Positions 19,338 to 28,005 of a stretch of DNA of 64,000 nt are shown here, one piece after another. The position numbers and the translations under genes were made by a program. Every line of letters begins with the position of its first letter. Positions within the stretch are counted from its first letter, which is position 1. This DNA comes from Bacteroides nordii WAL 11050 = JCM 12987. GTDB taxonomy: Bacteria > Bacteroidota > Bacteroidia > Bacteroidales > Bacteroidaceae. Below the pieces are notes generated by a model. That model worked only from the letters and a program-made list of their open reading frames with translations, searched no databases and had not been told where the DNA came from. Location: contig BAJA01000018.1 of the NCBI GenBank assembly GCA_000613465.1, positions 1 to 64,000 of the forward strand, given 5' to 3'.

Positions 19338-20849
19338 TTATTCGCTTACAAGTCTCCATGCCATAGGCAGATTGTTGACGATATCTCCTGCTGTAAGCCC
19401 AATTGTACCTAACTTTTTACGAGCAAAGTCGCCGGCGAGCCCATGAACGAATGTTCCGGTCTTGGCAGCTTCTTCTGCCGTATACCCTTGAGCGAGTAAT
19501 GCCAGAATAATACCTGTCAGCACATCTCCGCTTCCGGCAGTAGCCATCCCCGGATTACCGGTGGGATTAAAGAAGCATTTTCCGGTTGGAGTGATGATAG
19601 CAGAATAGGCACCTTTTAATACAATATGTACTTTGGCGGTACGGGCAAGCTCTATTGCTTTGGTCAGGCGTTCATAAGAATCCTGGCATTTACCTACCAG
19701 GCGTTCCAATTCTTTGGGATGGGGAGTAAGGATTGAACCTTTGGGCAGGTTGGTCAGTGCATGGCGGTGATTAGCCAATATGTTCAATGCATCCGCATCT
19801 ACTACCAGAGGAGTCTGGCAGCCGTTCAATTGTTCCAGCAGTGCAGCTTCTGTTTCTTCGTTTCGTCCCAATCCCGGTCCTACGCCTACTGCCTGATAGT
19901 CATCCGTATCTGTTGGTATGGCAAAACAAGTTTCACTGGCGTCTTGTTCTACTATTGCTTCGGGAACTGCTGTCTGCAAAATGCTATTGTTGCAGATAGG
20001 AGCATGCACAGTGAGCAAACCTACTCCTGAGCGTAAACATGCACGAGCCGATAGTATCGATGCTCCTGCCATTCCGCGTGAACCAGCTATCAAGAGTGCA
20101 TGCCCAAAGTTTCCTTTGTGTGAAAATCTCTTCCGGGGTTTGATAATAGTACGTATGTCTTCCACTTCCAACATTTCATAGTTGGTATCTAACTCCTCGA
20201 TGCCTTCCTGGCTCAGGTTGATGTCGAGCAACTCCCACTCTCCGATGAACTCTGCATTTTCAGCAAAAAGAAAAGCAAGTTTTGGCAGTTGCAGGCTGAA
20301 GGTAACATCGGCCCGGATGATGTTGGCCCGGACATTAAATGTATTCTCTTCTCCCATTAGTCCCGAAGGAATATCAATGGATGCTACAGTAGCAGGCGAA
20401 GAGTTAATGTATTTGACTACTGCTGCAAACCCTCCGCTAAGAGGCTTGTTCAATCCGGAACCAAATAAACCGTCGATAACCAGATGTTCATCCGTCAGGG
20501 TCGGTGGAGCGAATTGTGTACTTACTTCGTGGAAGGTTATTTCGTCCATCATCTCTACCAATTCTTTATTGGCTTGGCAGTCGGGTGAAAGTTCTCCTTT
20601 GGTGTTGAAAAGGAAAACTTCTACTTTGTATCCTTTTTCTGCCATCATACGGGCTACGGCAAGAGCGTCTCCTCCATTGTTACCAGGTCCGGCAAATACA
20701 GTAACCGGGGTTTCGCTATCCCAACGATTAGTGATAGCTTCTGTTAGTGCATTGGCTGCACGCTCCATCAGTTGGATTGACTGAATGGGTTCATGCTCAA
20801 TGGTATAAGCATCCAGCTTCTTGATAGTGTTACTTGGAAATATTTTCAT
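19338..20849 (-). CDS. nnrD: Bifunctional NAD(P)HX epimerase / ADP-dependent dehydratase
   Basis: The protein repairs hydrated NADH and NADPH: an N-terminal epimerase (about 1-215, with AGPGNNGGDALAVA) and a C-terminal ADP-dependent dehydratase of the ribokinase fold (about 225-500, with NPGMATAGSGDVLTGI). I choose the start at 20849 (MKIFPSNTIK) because the longer in-frame start at 20879 overlaps the -7 box. With it the length is 503 aa, normal for the fused form. It is a single-gene unit divergent from the peptide transporter. Confidence 0.92.
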   Translation of the reverse strand: MKIFPSNTIKKLDAYTIEHEPIQSIQLMERAANALTEAITNRWDSETPVTVFAGPGNNGGDALAVARMMAEKGYKVEVFLFNTKGELSPDCQANKELVEMMDEITFHEVSTQFAPPTLTDEHLVIDGLFGSGLNKPLSGGFAAVVKYINSSPATVASIDIPSGLMGEENTFNVRANIIRADVTFSLQLPKLAFLFAENAEFIGEWELLDINLSQEGIEELDTNYEMLEVEDIRTIIKPRKRFSHKGNFGHALLIAGSRGMAGASILSARACLRSGVGLLTVHAPICNNSILQTAVPEAIVEQDASETCFAIPTDTDDYQAVGVGPGLGRNEETEAALLEQLNGCQTPLVVDADALNILANHRHALTNLPKGSILTPHPKELERLVGKCQDSYERLTKAIELARTAKVHIVLKGAYSAIITPTGKCFFNPTGNPGMATAGSGDVLTGIILALLAQGYTAEEAAKTGTFVHGLAGDFARKKLGTIGLTAGDIVNNLPMAWRLVSE

Positions 20850-20876
20850 GATTTGTTTCTTTAGTTTTCTGACTCG

Positions 20877-20884
20877 CAAAGATA
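20877..20884 (-). promoter_or_regulatory. -7 box of the NAD(P)HX repair gene
   Basis: CAAAGATA on the plus strand reads TATCTTTG on the minus strand and matches TAnnTTTG. Confidence 0.55.
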
Positions 20885-20998
20885 GTAATTATTTGTCCGA
20901 TTAAAACTTGTTTTAATATGAATCCTTTGCTCCTTTCGGCTACTTAAGTAACCGCAAAGATTTCATACAATACTTTTTTATAGTTGTTTCAATGCTTT

Positions 20999-21086
20999 GA
21001 GAAAAAATTCTCAATACGTTGAGAAACTTTTCTCAATAGGTTGAGAATTTATTCTCAATAGGTTGAAACAAAATTCTCATAGCAAT
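20999..21086. repeat. Four phased 22-bp palindromic repeats
   Basis: Four consecutive 22-bp units begin at 20999, 21021, 21043 and 21065. The first three share GAGAA-N5-7-TTCTCAATA and the fourth is degraded. A half-unit with GTTTCAATG precedes them, and an additional GAAAC-N5-GTTTC palindrome lies at 21097-21111. The 22-bp phasing (two helical turns) and dyad symmetry suggest stacked protein-binding sites between two divergent genes. No known operator is recognised. Confidence 0.75.
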
Positions 21087-21158
21087 GAAACAGGATGAAA
21101 CACATTGTTTCTTTTACCTTTAGTTACATATTCTTTACGGAATAAAAGTACTTTTTCG

Positions 21159-21166
21159 TACCTTTG
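21159..21166 (+). promoter_or_regulatory. -7 box of the peptide transporter
   Basis: TACCTTTG matches TAnnTTTG and is 29 bases before the ATG, downstream of the palindromic repeats. Confidence 0.55.
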
Positions 21167-21195
21167 CATCCCATAAACTACTAAACAATCTACTT

Positions 21196-22731
21196 ATGGG
21201 AGCATTACAAGGGCATCCAAAGGGCCTTTACTTAATCTTTGCAACAAGCACAGCAGAACGTTTCAGCTACTACGGTATGCGTGCTATCTTTATTCTTTTT
21301 TTAACTCAGGCTCTACTTTTTGATACCGAAGCAGCAGCATCCATTTATGGTAGCTATACCGGATTAGTATATTTGACTCCGTTGATTGGCGGATATATAG
21401 CCGATAAATACTGGGGGATACGCCGTTCTGTTTTTTGGGGTGCTGTGATGATGGGGGTAGGACAGTTAATGATGTTCTTGAGTGCCTCTATGCTCGATAA
21501 AGCGGAACTGTCACATTGGTTAATGTATGGTGGCCTGACCTTTCTTATATTAGGAAATGGTTCATTTAAACCTACTGTATCGTCATTGGTAGGACAACTT
21601 TATAAACCGGGAGATAAGCGCCTTGATGCAGGCTATACCATTTTCTATATGGGAGTGAATGTGGGCTCCTTTATTGCTCCTTTGGTTTGTGGCTATTTTG
21701 GAGACACCGGTAATCCGGAAGATTTTAAATGGGGATTTCTGATTGCTGCGTGTATGATTGTATTTACTATCCTTTTATTTGAAACGCAGAAGAATAAGTA
21801 TCTGATATCTCCTGACGGTGAGCCGTTAGGCATAATCCCGGATGCGAAGAAGGAGAAAAAGACAGATAAAATAGTTCATCCGCAACTGAGCCGGAGCCAG
21901 AAAAGGCGGAATATTCTTCTATTAATGGTTCTTACACTGGTGTTGGGCAGTCTCTTTTATCTCTGGTTTGGCGACGAATGGGTCAGTATCGGTATATTTA
22001 CCGCTTGCATCGTGTTTCCTATCACCATTTTACTGGATGGTTCATTAACAAAGATCGAACGTAGCCGTATTTTTGTAATTTACATTGTAGCATTCTTCGT
22101 CATCTTCTTTTGGGCTGCCTATGAACAGGCTGGTGCTTCCTTAACTCTTTTTGCTGCCGATCAGACAAATCGTGATATCTTAGGTTGGGAGATGCCGGCT
22201 TCCTGGTTTCAGTCTTTCAATCCGTTTTTTGTGGTAATACTTGCCTATATCATGCCGGGTGTCTGGGCTTTTCTCAACAAACGGAATATGGAGCCTTCTT
22301 CACCTACCAAGCAAGCTATTGGGTTGTTACTTTTATCTTTGGGATACCTCTTTATTTGCTTTGGAGTGAAAGATGCCCAACCGGGTGTGAAAGTGAGTAT
22401 CATCTGGCTGACAGGACTTTATTTTATTCATACAATGGGTGAGATAGCTTTGTCGCCCATTGGTTTGTCGATGGTAAATAAACTGACTCCGATTCGGTTT
22501 GCTTCCCTGATGATGGGTATCTGGTATCTTTCTACTGCCACTGCCAATAAATTTGCCGGGATACTTGCCGGGCTTTACCCCGAGGCAGGTAAAGTAAAAA
22601 CACTCTTTGGATATCAGATTGCAAATATGTACGACTTCTTTATGGTGTTCGTCATTATGTCGGGTATTGCGTCCCTTATTCTGTTCCTTCTCTCGAAGAA
22701 ATTGCAAAAGATGATGCATGGAGTGGAATAA
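21196..22731 (+). CDS. POT/PTR family proton-dependent peptide transporter
   Basis: The 511-aa inner-membrane protein has the POT signature AERFSYYGMRAIFILFL (about 19-35), the GxxxADKYWG-type loop, and about 14 hydrophobic segments including the two extra helices typical of bacterial POTs. It imports di- and tripeptides with protons. A separate -7 box and the upstream palindromic repeats indicate dedicated regulation. The following hpt gene has its own -7 box, so the unit is probably monocistronic. Confidence 0.9.
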   Translation: MGALQGHPKGLYLIFATSTAERFSYYGMRAIFILFLTQALLFDTEAAASIYGSYTGLVYLTPLIGGYIADKYWGIRRSVFWGAVMMGVGQLMMFLSASMLDKAELSHWLMYGGLTFLILGNGSFKPTVSSLVGQLYKPGDKRLDAGYTIFYMGVNVGSFIAPLVCGYFGDTGNPEDFKWGFLIAACMIVFTILLFETQKNKYLISPDGEPLGIIPDAKKEKKTDKIVHPQLSRSQKRRNILLLMVLTLVLGSLFYLWFGDEWVSIGIFTACIVFPITILLDGSLTKIERSRIFVIYIVAFFVIFFWAAYEQAGASLTLFAADQTNRDILGWEMPASWFQSFNPFFVVILAYIMPGVWAFLNKRNMEPSSPTKQAIGLLLLSLGYLFICFGVKDAQPGVKVSIIWLTGLYFIHTMGEIALSPIGLSMVNKLTPIRFASLMMGIWYLSTATANKFAGILAGLYPEAGKVKTLFGYQIANMYDFFMVFVIMSGIASLILFLLSKKLQKMMHGVE

Positions 22732-22737
22732 AAATTG

Positions 22738-22745
22738 TATTTTTG
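22738..22745 (+). promoter_or_regulatory. -7 box of hpt
   Basis: TATTTTTG matches TAnnTTTG, 27 bases before the ATG. Confidence 0.5.
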
Positions 22746-22771
22746 CATCCAACTTTTTTAAATAATCGGTT

Positions 22772-23308
22772 ATGGACACCATTCAGATAAAAGATAAACT
22801 ATTTACTGTTTCCATTAAAGAACAGGATATTCAAAAAGAAGTGATTCGTGTTGCGAACGAAATTAACCGGGACTTGGCAGGTAAGAACCCTTTGTTCCTC
22901 AGTGTGCTGAACGGTTCGTTCATGTTTACCGCCGATCTGTTGAAACATATCACTATCCCTTGTGAAATTTCTTTCGTGAAACTGGCTTCTTATCAGGGAA
23001 TCACTTCAACGGGAGTTATCAAAGAAGTGATTGGTCTGAACGAAGACATTGCCGGCCGCACGGTGGTTATCGTAGAAGATATTGTAGATACAGGTTTTAC
23101 GATGCAGCGTCTGCTCGAGACATTGGGTACCCGAAATCCGGAGGCTATACATATTGCTTCTCTGCTGGTGAAGCCCGACAAACTGAAAGTGGATTTGAAT
23201 ATCGAATATGTAGCAATGGAAATACCGAACGACTTTATCGTTGGTTACGGACTCGATTATGATGGTTTCGGACGAAACTATCCGGATATTTATACTGTGG
23301 TAGACTAA
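22772..23308 (+). CDS. hpt: Hypoxanthine phosphoribosyltransferase
   Basis: The purine salvage enzyme converts hypoxanthine (and guanine) with PRPP to IMP or GMP. At 178 aa it carries the PRPP-binding loop VVIVEDIVDTGFTM (98-111) with the paired acidic residues, and the C-terminal GYGLDYDGFGRNYPDIY metal and base site. It is 33 bases upstream of adk, so both probably form one nucleotide-metabolism operon with obgE. Confidence 0.94.
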   Translation: MDTIQIKDKLFTVSIKEQDIQKEVIRVANEINRDLAGKNPLFLSVLNGSFMFTADLLKHITIPCEISFVKLASYQGITSTGVIKEVIGLNEDIAGRTVVIVEDIVDTGFTMQRLLETLGTRNPEAIHIASLLVKPDKLKVDLNIEYVAMEIPNDFIVGYGLDYDGFGRNYPDIYTVVD

Positions 23309-23341
23309 ATTCAAATACAAACTAATTTATAGGTAAAAAAG

Positions 23342-23911
23342 ATGTTGAACATTGTAATTTTCGGTGCTCCCGGTTCAGGAAAGGGAACACAGAGTGAACG
23401 TATTGTAGAAAAGTATGGTATTAATCACATCTCTACCGGAGATGTTTTGCGTGCAGAAATAAAGAATGGTACAGAGTTGGGCAAGACTGCTAAAAGTTAT
23501 ATTGATCAGGGACAACTGATTCCCGATGCACTGATGGTAGACATTCTGGCCAGCGTTTTTGATAGTTTTCAGGATAGTAAGGGAGTTATTTTTGATGGTT
23601 TCCCAAGAACTATTCCGCAAGCAGAAGCGTTGAAAGTAATGTTGAAAGAACGTGGACAGGATATTTCTGTAATGCTTGACCTGGATGTTCCCGAAGATGA
23701 GTTGATGACTCGCCTTATCAAACGCGGAAAGGATTCGGGACGTGCCGATGACAACGAAGAAACAATCAAAAAACGTCTTGTAGTATATAATACTCAGACT
23801 TCACCCCTGAAAGAATTCTATAAAGGTGAGGGAAAATACCAACACATCAATGGGCTTGGCTCAATGGATGGTATCTTTGAGGAAATATGTAAGGCGGTAG
23901 ATACATTATAA
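23342..23911 (+). CDS. adk: Adenylate kinase
   Basis: Adenylate kinase interconverts ATP+AMP and 2 ADP. The 189-aa protein begins with the P-loop GAPGSGKGTQ (8-17), includes DGFPRT of the NMP-binding core, and has the short LID form without a zinc-finger insertion. The length is normal for the short-form enzyme. Its stop is followed by TAG-rich repeats that flank the next gene. Confidence 0.96.
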   Translation: MLNIVIFGAPGSGKGTQSERIVEKYGINHISTGDVLRAEIKNGTELGKTAKSYIDQGQLIPDALMVDILASVFDSFQDSKGVIFDGFPRTIPQAEALKVMLKERGQDISVMLDLDVPEDELMTRLIKRGKDSGRADDNEETIKKRLVVYNTQTSPLKEFYKGEGKYQHINGLGSMDGIFEEICKAVDTL

Positions 23912-23916
23912 ATAAT

Positions 23917-23954
23917 TAGAGTAGTTAAGTAGTGAGTAGTAAGTAGTTAAGTAG
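23917..23954. repeat. TAGT-rich repeats upstream of the four-helix-bundle gene
   Basis: Two exact copies of AGTAGTTAAGTAG (23920-23932 and 23942-23954) stand 22 bases apart. The same theme appears in inverted orientation after the gene, at 24332-24366. Confidence 0.7.
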
Positions 23955-23956
23955 GA

Positions 23957-24322
23957 ATGCTGGCGCAATCATTTGAAGATCTTTTAGTATGGCAAAAAGC
24001 TCATAAATATGTTTTAAATATTTATCGGGTGACTAAAGGCTTTCCTAAAGAAGAGATGTTCGGATTGGTTAATCAAATGCGACGTGCCTCTGCTTCTATT
24101 ACTGCTAACATTGCAGAAGGATTTGTAAGAGTAGGGCAGAAAGATAAATTACACTTTTACAACATATCACAAGGCTCATTGGAGGAAACAAGAAACTTCG
24201 TTATTCTTTCCAAAGACCTGGGATATATTTCAGAAGAAGATAAAACAGTGCTCCTGGGGTTGGCTTCTGAAGTGAGTAGAATGCTGAATGCTTATTGCCA
24301 AGGTCTGCTGAAATATTACTAA
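23957..24322 (+). CDS. Four helix bundle protein (23S rRNA intervening-sequence family)
   Basis: The 121-aa protein is all-helical and matches the S23/IVP four-helix-bundle family (PF05635-like): DLLVWQKAHKYVLNIYR at the start, MRRASASITANIAEGF at about 42-57, and a third segment SLEETRNFVILSKDLGY. Relatives serve in rRNA intervening sequences or as accessory factors of diversity-generating retroelements; no function is proven for free-standing copies. It interrupts an otherwise tight adk-obgE arrangement and is bracketed by inverted TAG-rich repeats, suggesting it arrived as a small mobile cassette. Confidence 0.85.
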   Translation: MLAQSFEDLLVWQKAHKYVLNIYRVTKGFPKEEMFGLVNQMRRASASITANIAEGFVRVGQKDKLHFYNISQGSLEETRNFVILSKDLGYISEEDKTVLLGLASEVSRMLNAYCQGLLKYY

Positions 24323-24331
24323 ATCCATCTT

Positions 24332-24366
24332 CTACTTACTACTAAACTACTAAATTCTAACTACTA
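24332..24366. repeat. Inverted counterpart of the TAGT-rich repeats
   Basis: CTACTTACTACTAAACTACT and following CTAACTACTA read as the reverse complement of the 23917-23954 repeats. The pair brackets the four-helix-bundle gene. Confidence 0.7.
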
Positions 24367-24372
24367 AATATT

Positions 24373-25532
24373 ATGGCTGAATCGAATTTTGTTGATTACG
24401 TAAAGATATACTGTCGCTCAGGTAAGGGCGGAAGAGGCTCTACGCACATGAGGCGCGAGAAATATGTTCCTAACGGTGGTCCTGATGGGGGCGATGGCGG
24501 AAGAGGAGGCCATGTTATTTTGCGAGGTAACCGTAACTACTGGACGCTGCTCCATCTGAAGTATGACCGTCATGCGATGGCTACTCATGGAGAATCCGGC
24601 AGTAAAAACAAGAGTTTTGGTAAGGACGGTGTAGACAAAATAATTGAAGTGCCTTGTGGAACAGTAGTATACAATGCTGAAACAGGAGAGTATATCTGTG
24701 ATGTGACCGAACATGGACAGGAAGTTATCTTGTTGAAAGGTGGACGTGGTGGACAAGGAAACTGGCATTTCAGAACAGCTACCCGACAGGCACCACGCTT
24801 TGCACAACCCGGTGAGCCGATGCAGGAAATGACGGTAATTATGGAGTTGAAACTTTTGGCTGATGTAGGTTAGTGGGTTTCCCAAATGCCGGTAAGTCTA
24901 CACTATTGTCTGCCGTTTCTGCTGCTAAACCCAAAATAGCCGACTATCCGTTTACTACACTGGAACCCAATTTAGGCATTGTTTCTTATCGCGACGGGAA
25001 ATCGTTCGTGATGGCCGATATCCCCGGAATTATTGAAGGTGCCAGTGAAGGTAAGGGACTTGGATTGAGATTCCTGCGTCATATTGAGCGCAACTCTCTT
25101 TTGTTGTTCATGGTTCCGGCAGATAGTGATGATATCCGTAAGGAATATGAAATACTGCTGAATGAACTGAGTACTTTTAATCCGGAAATGCTTGATAAGC
25201 AGCGTGTACTCGCTATCACAAAAAGTGATATGCTCGATCAGGAGTTGATGGATGAGATAGAACCTACGTTGCCTCAGGGTATTCCGCATTTGTTTATTTC
25301 TTCTGTTTCCGGTTTGGGAATTTCAGCATTGAAAGATATCCTGTGGGAAGAGTTGAATAAAGAAAGCAATAAGATAGAAGCTATTGTACATCGTCCTAAG
25401 GATGTAAGTCGCTTGCAGGAAGAACTCAAAGCTATGGGAGAGGATGAAGATCTCGAATATGAGTATGAGGACGGCGATGATGACGATGATCTGGATTATG
25501 AATACGAAGAAGAGGATTGGGAAGAGAAATGA
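24373..25532 (+). CDS. obgE: GTPase Obg/ObgE, frameshifted
   Basis: ObgE is an essential GTPase for large ribosomal subunit assembly and stress control. The Obg fold (glycine-rich, residues about 3-158) is intact in the first frame. The second frame resumes at the G1 loop (GFPNAGKST), with G3 DIPGIIEGA and G4 TKSD, and ends with an acidic tail ([14 protein letters not shown]). The break is at about 24870: one missing T turns GGTTTAGTG into GGTTAGTG. Restored, the protein is 386 aa, which is normal. Because the gene is essential, a sequencing error is the likeliest cause. Confidence 0.92.
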
Positions 25533-25556
25533 TTTCACTTACAAAAGATAAAAGAA

Positions 25557-26351
25557 ATGTTGGGATATGCATCATTGGATGTGTATTCCGACATTTTTCA
25601 TTTTGTAACCACCCGTATAGGCGGGTGCAGTGAGGGGACATATGCTACATTCAATTGCTCGCCTTTTGCCGGTGACGAGAGGGTATGCGTCCGCCGGAAT
25701 CAGGAGATCTTGTTTGAAGCAATGCCGGAGAAGCCTCGTGAATTGATTATCCCCCACCAAACACATGGAACGAAGAGTCTGGTAGTGGATGAAACCTTTC
25801 TTACCCTTTCTGAAGAAGATAGGTGTACGCGTCTGGAAGGTATTGATGCCCTGATAACTCGTGAGGAAGGCTGTTGTATTTGCGTCTCTACGGCAGATTG
25901 TGTTCCTGTATTGCTATACGACAGGCAGCACCAGGTGGTAGCTGCCGTTCATGCCGGATGGCGGGGGACGGTGAATTTTATCGTTGGTCATACACTGGAA
26001 CAGATGCGGACGGTTTATGGAACGGAAGGTTCGGAGGTTGTGGCCTGTATCGGTCCTGGCATTTCGTTGGAATCCTTTGAAGTCGGTGATGAGGTATATG
26101 ATACCTTCCGTTTGAATGGTTTTGATATGTCACGTATCTCTTATCGTAAGACGGAGACGGGAAAATATCATATCGATCTGTGGGAGGCCAACCGCCAGCA
26201 ATTGCTTGACTTTGGTGTTCCCGGTTGCCAGATCGAAGTATCGGGTATTTGTACTTATATTCATCATGATGAATTTTTTTCGGCACGAAGGCTGGGGATT
26301 GCCTCAGGACGTATTTTGTCAGGAATAATGAAGAGAGTGACGGAGCCATGA
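25557..26351 (+). CDS. pgeF: Peptidoglycan editing factor PgeF (multicopper-like, DUF152)
   Basis: This 264-aa YfiH/PgeF-family protein removes incorrectly incorporated residues from peptidoglycan precursors; relatives also have purine nucleosidase or laccase-like activity. Metal ligands are visible in HQTHGTKS, STADCVPVLLYD and AAVHAGWRG. The gene follows obgE by 24 bases and is probably in the same transcript. Older annotations call it polyphenol oxidase. Confidence 0.87.
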   Translation: MLGYASLDVYSDIFHFVTTRIGGCSEGTYATFNCSPFAGDERVCVRRNQEILFEAMPEKPRELIIPHQTHGTKSLVVDETFLTLSEEDRCTRLEGIDALITREEGCCICVSTADCVPVLLYDRQHQVVAAVHAGWRGTVNFIVGHTLEQMRTVYGTEGSEVVACIGPGISLESFEVGDEVYDTFRLNGFDMSRISYRKTETGKYHIDLWEANRQQLLDFGVPGCQIEVSGICTYIHHDEFFSARRLGIASGRILSGIMKRVTEP

Positions 26352-26355
26352 TAGG

Positions 26356-26530
26356 TTAGAGTGAGAAAGTTATAAAGTGGTAGGTTATAGAGTGATAAGG
26401 TTATAGAGTTATGTTTTTAGCTTTTATAGTCCTCCTATCTATGAATTTATGACCCTAACTTTATAATCCCCATTTCCTCCATAACCCTATAACCCTATAA
26501 CTTTATAACCCTCATAACCTTATAACTTTT
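26356..26530. repeat. AT-rich inverted repeats in the pgeF-B3/4 spacer
   Basis: The spacer begins with repeated GGTTATAGAGT/GTTATAAAGT words (about 26366-26412) and ends with inverted counterparts (ATAACCCTATAACC and CTTATAACTTT, about 26490-26530), with about 60 bases between. The layout resembles the flanks of the four-helix-bundle gene at 23.9 kb, but there is no ORF inside. Confidence 0.6.
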
Positions 26531-26532
26531 TT

Positions 26533-27192
26533 ATGATAACAGTATCTAAAGAAATAAAAGAAGCATGTCCCGGTTTTGCGGGAGTAGCAGTCTATGCAGA
26601 GGTCAAAAACACAGTTTACTGTGAAGGACTTTGGGAGGAGATAAATGCTTTTACTGAAGAGTTGACTTCGACTACACGGATGGAAGATATTAAGTTGCAG
26701 CCGGCTATTGCTGCTACTCGTGAGGCATATAAGCGTTGTGGTAAAGATCCGGGACGTTACCGTCCTTCGGCTGAGGCTTTGCGCAGACGTTTAATGCGTG
26801 GTATTCCATTGTATCAGATAGATACGCTGGTTGATTTGATTAATTTAGTGTCGCTTCGTACCGGCTATTCCATTGGTGGTTTTGATGCCGATAAGATAAA
26901 AGGATCAATATTGGAACTGGGAATCGGAAAAGCAGATGAGCCTTTTGAAGGTATTGGCAGAGGTGTGCTGAATATTGAAGGATTGCCCGTATACAGGGAT
27001 GAAATAGGAGGTATAGGTACGCCTACCAGTGATAATGAACGAACAAAGATGGGATTGGATACGACTCATATTCTTGCAATAGTCAATGGATATAGTGGTG
27101 CAGACGGATTGGCTGAAGCGGCTGATATGATACAGGAGTTATTAAAAAAATATGCTGGTTGTGATAGTGCGCAACTATTTTTCTTTGAATAA
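26533..27192 (+). CDS. B3/4 domain protein
   Basis: The 219-aa protein consists of the B3/4 fold, the domain of phenylalanyl-tRNA synthetase beta subunits used for editing mis-charged tRNA. The core motif is near PSAEALRRRLMRGIPLYQI (about 77-95). Free-standing copies are thought to act in trans on amino acids or tRNA, but the function is not settled. It is followed 11 bases later by a peptidase gene. Confidence 0.78.
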   Translation: MITVSKEIKEACPGFAGVAVYAEVKNTVYCEGLWEEINAFTEELTSTTRMEDIKLQPAIAATREAYKRCGKDPGRYRPSAEALRRRLMRGIPLYQIDTLVDLINLVSLRTGYSIGGFDADKIKGSILELGIGKADEPFEGIGRGVLNIEGLPVYRDEIGGIGTPTSDNERTKMGLDTTHILAIVNGYSGADGLAEAADMIQELLKKYAGCDSAQLFFFE

Positions 27193-27203
27193 TTATCGAA
27201 AGT

Positions 27204-27824
27204 ATGGAAAGCACATTGATTTGGCTATTATGTACTCTTTTTTCTATAGTAAATAATGTAGATTTACCCGAGAAACCACACTTTTCAAGTATGGAGATCA
27301 ATCATATCCGGGTAGCGACACCGGGATTGTTTACTAAGGATAAGAATCTCTTGTTGCATTTAGACACTCTGACAGAGAATGAATACGCTTTTCCATTGCC
27401 TGGTGCAAAGGTTATTTCTCCGTATGGAACTCGGAGAGGACATAGCGGAGCGGACTTAAAAACGTGTGCCGGCGATACGATACGTGCTGCTTTTAGCGGA
27501 GTTGTGCGAATGTCAAAACCTTATGCTGCTTATGGAAATGTAGTGGTGATTCGCCATTCGAACGGACTTGAGACCATTTATAGTCATAATGTAAAGAATT
27601 TGGTGCAGAGTGGAGACTGGGTATTAGCCGGGCAACCAGTGGCTTTGACCGGACGCACAGGACGGGCTACAACAGAGCATTTGCATTTTGAAACCCGAAT
27701 TAACGGACAACATTTTAATCCGGATCTCATTTTTAATTTGAAAGAAGGTACTTTACGTAAGGAGTGCGTTCAATGTGTAAAAAAAGGAAATGGAGTAACG
27801 GTGAAAGCAATAGCAATAAAGTAA
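27204..27824 (+). CDS. M23 family zinc metallopeptidase
   Basis: The 206-aa protein has a short hydrophobic N terminus (about 4-17, probable signal or anchor) and a LytM/M23 domain (about 75-175). The zinc ligands are in HSGAD (about 78-82) and the HxH motif HLHFE (about 152-156). It probably cleaves peptidoglycan cross-bridges in the periplasm or acts as a cell-wall remodelling factor. It ends before an inverted repeat that separates it from the convergent lactonase gene. Confidence 0.88.
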   Translation: MESTLIWLLCTLFSIVNNVDLPEKPHFSSMEINHIRVATPGLFTKDKNLLLHLDTLTENEYAFPLPGAKVISPYGTRRGHSGADLKTCAGDTIRAAFSGVVRMSKPYAAYGNVVVIRHSNGLETIYSHNVKNLVQSGDWVLAGQPVALTGRTGRATTEHLHFETRINGQHFNPDLIFNLKEGTLRKECVQCVKKGNGVTVKAIAIK

Positions 27825-27905
27825 TGAATATCTATCTTGAGCTGTTCTTTTATAGAAGTGTATGTCAAGAAAGCCTGACAGTTTTATCATTAATAAGGAA
27901 TTTCT

Positions 27906-27977
27906 AAAACGCAGATTAACACAGATTATCGCAAAACTTAGATTTTAAGTGCGATAATCTGTGTTAATCTGCGTTTT
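27906..27977. terminator. 28-bp perfect inverted repeat between convergent genes
   Basis: Positions 27906-27933 are the exact reverse complement of 27950-27977, with a 16-base loop. The core CGCAGATTAACACAGATT also occurs degenerately at 58616-58690. It lies between two convergent genes and could act as a bidirectional terminator or a dispersed repeat. Confidence 0.75.
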
Positions 27978-28005
27978 AATGACAGGGCAATATACCGTTG
28001 TTAGT

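Noticed and set aside
20999-21086. CRISPR array
   Set aside because: The repeats are contiguous with no unique spacers, are palindromic, and no cas genes are nearby.
23957-24322. Diversity-generating retroelement accessory gene
   Set aside because: No reverse transcriptase, template or variable repeat is seen nearby; only the small helical protein is present.
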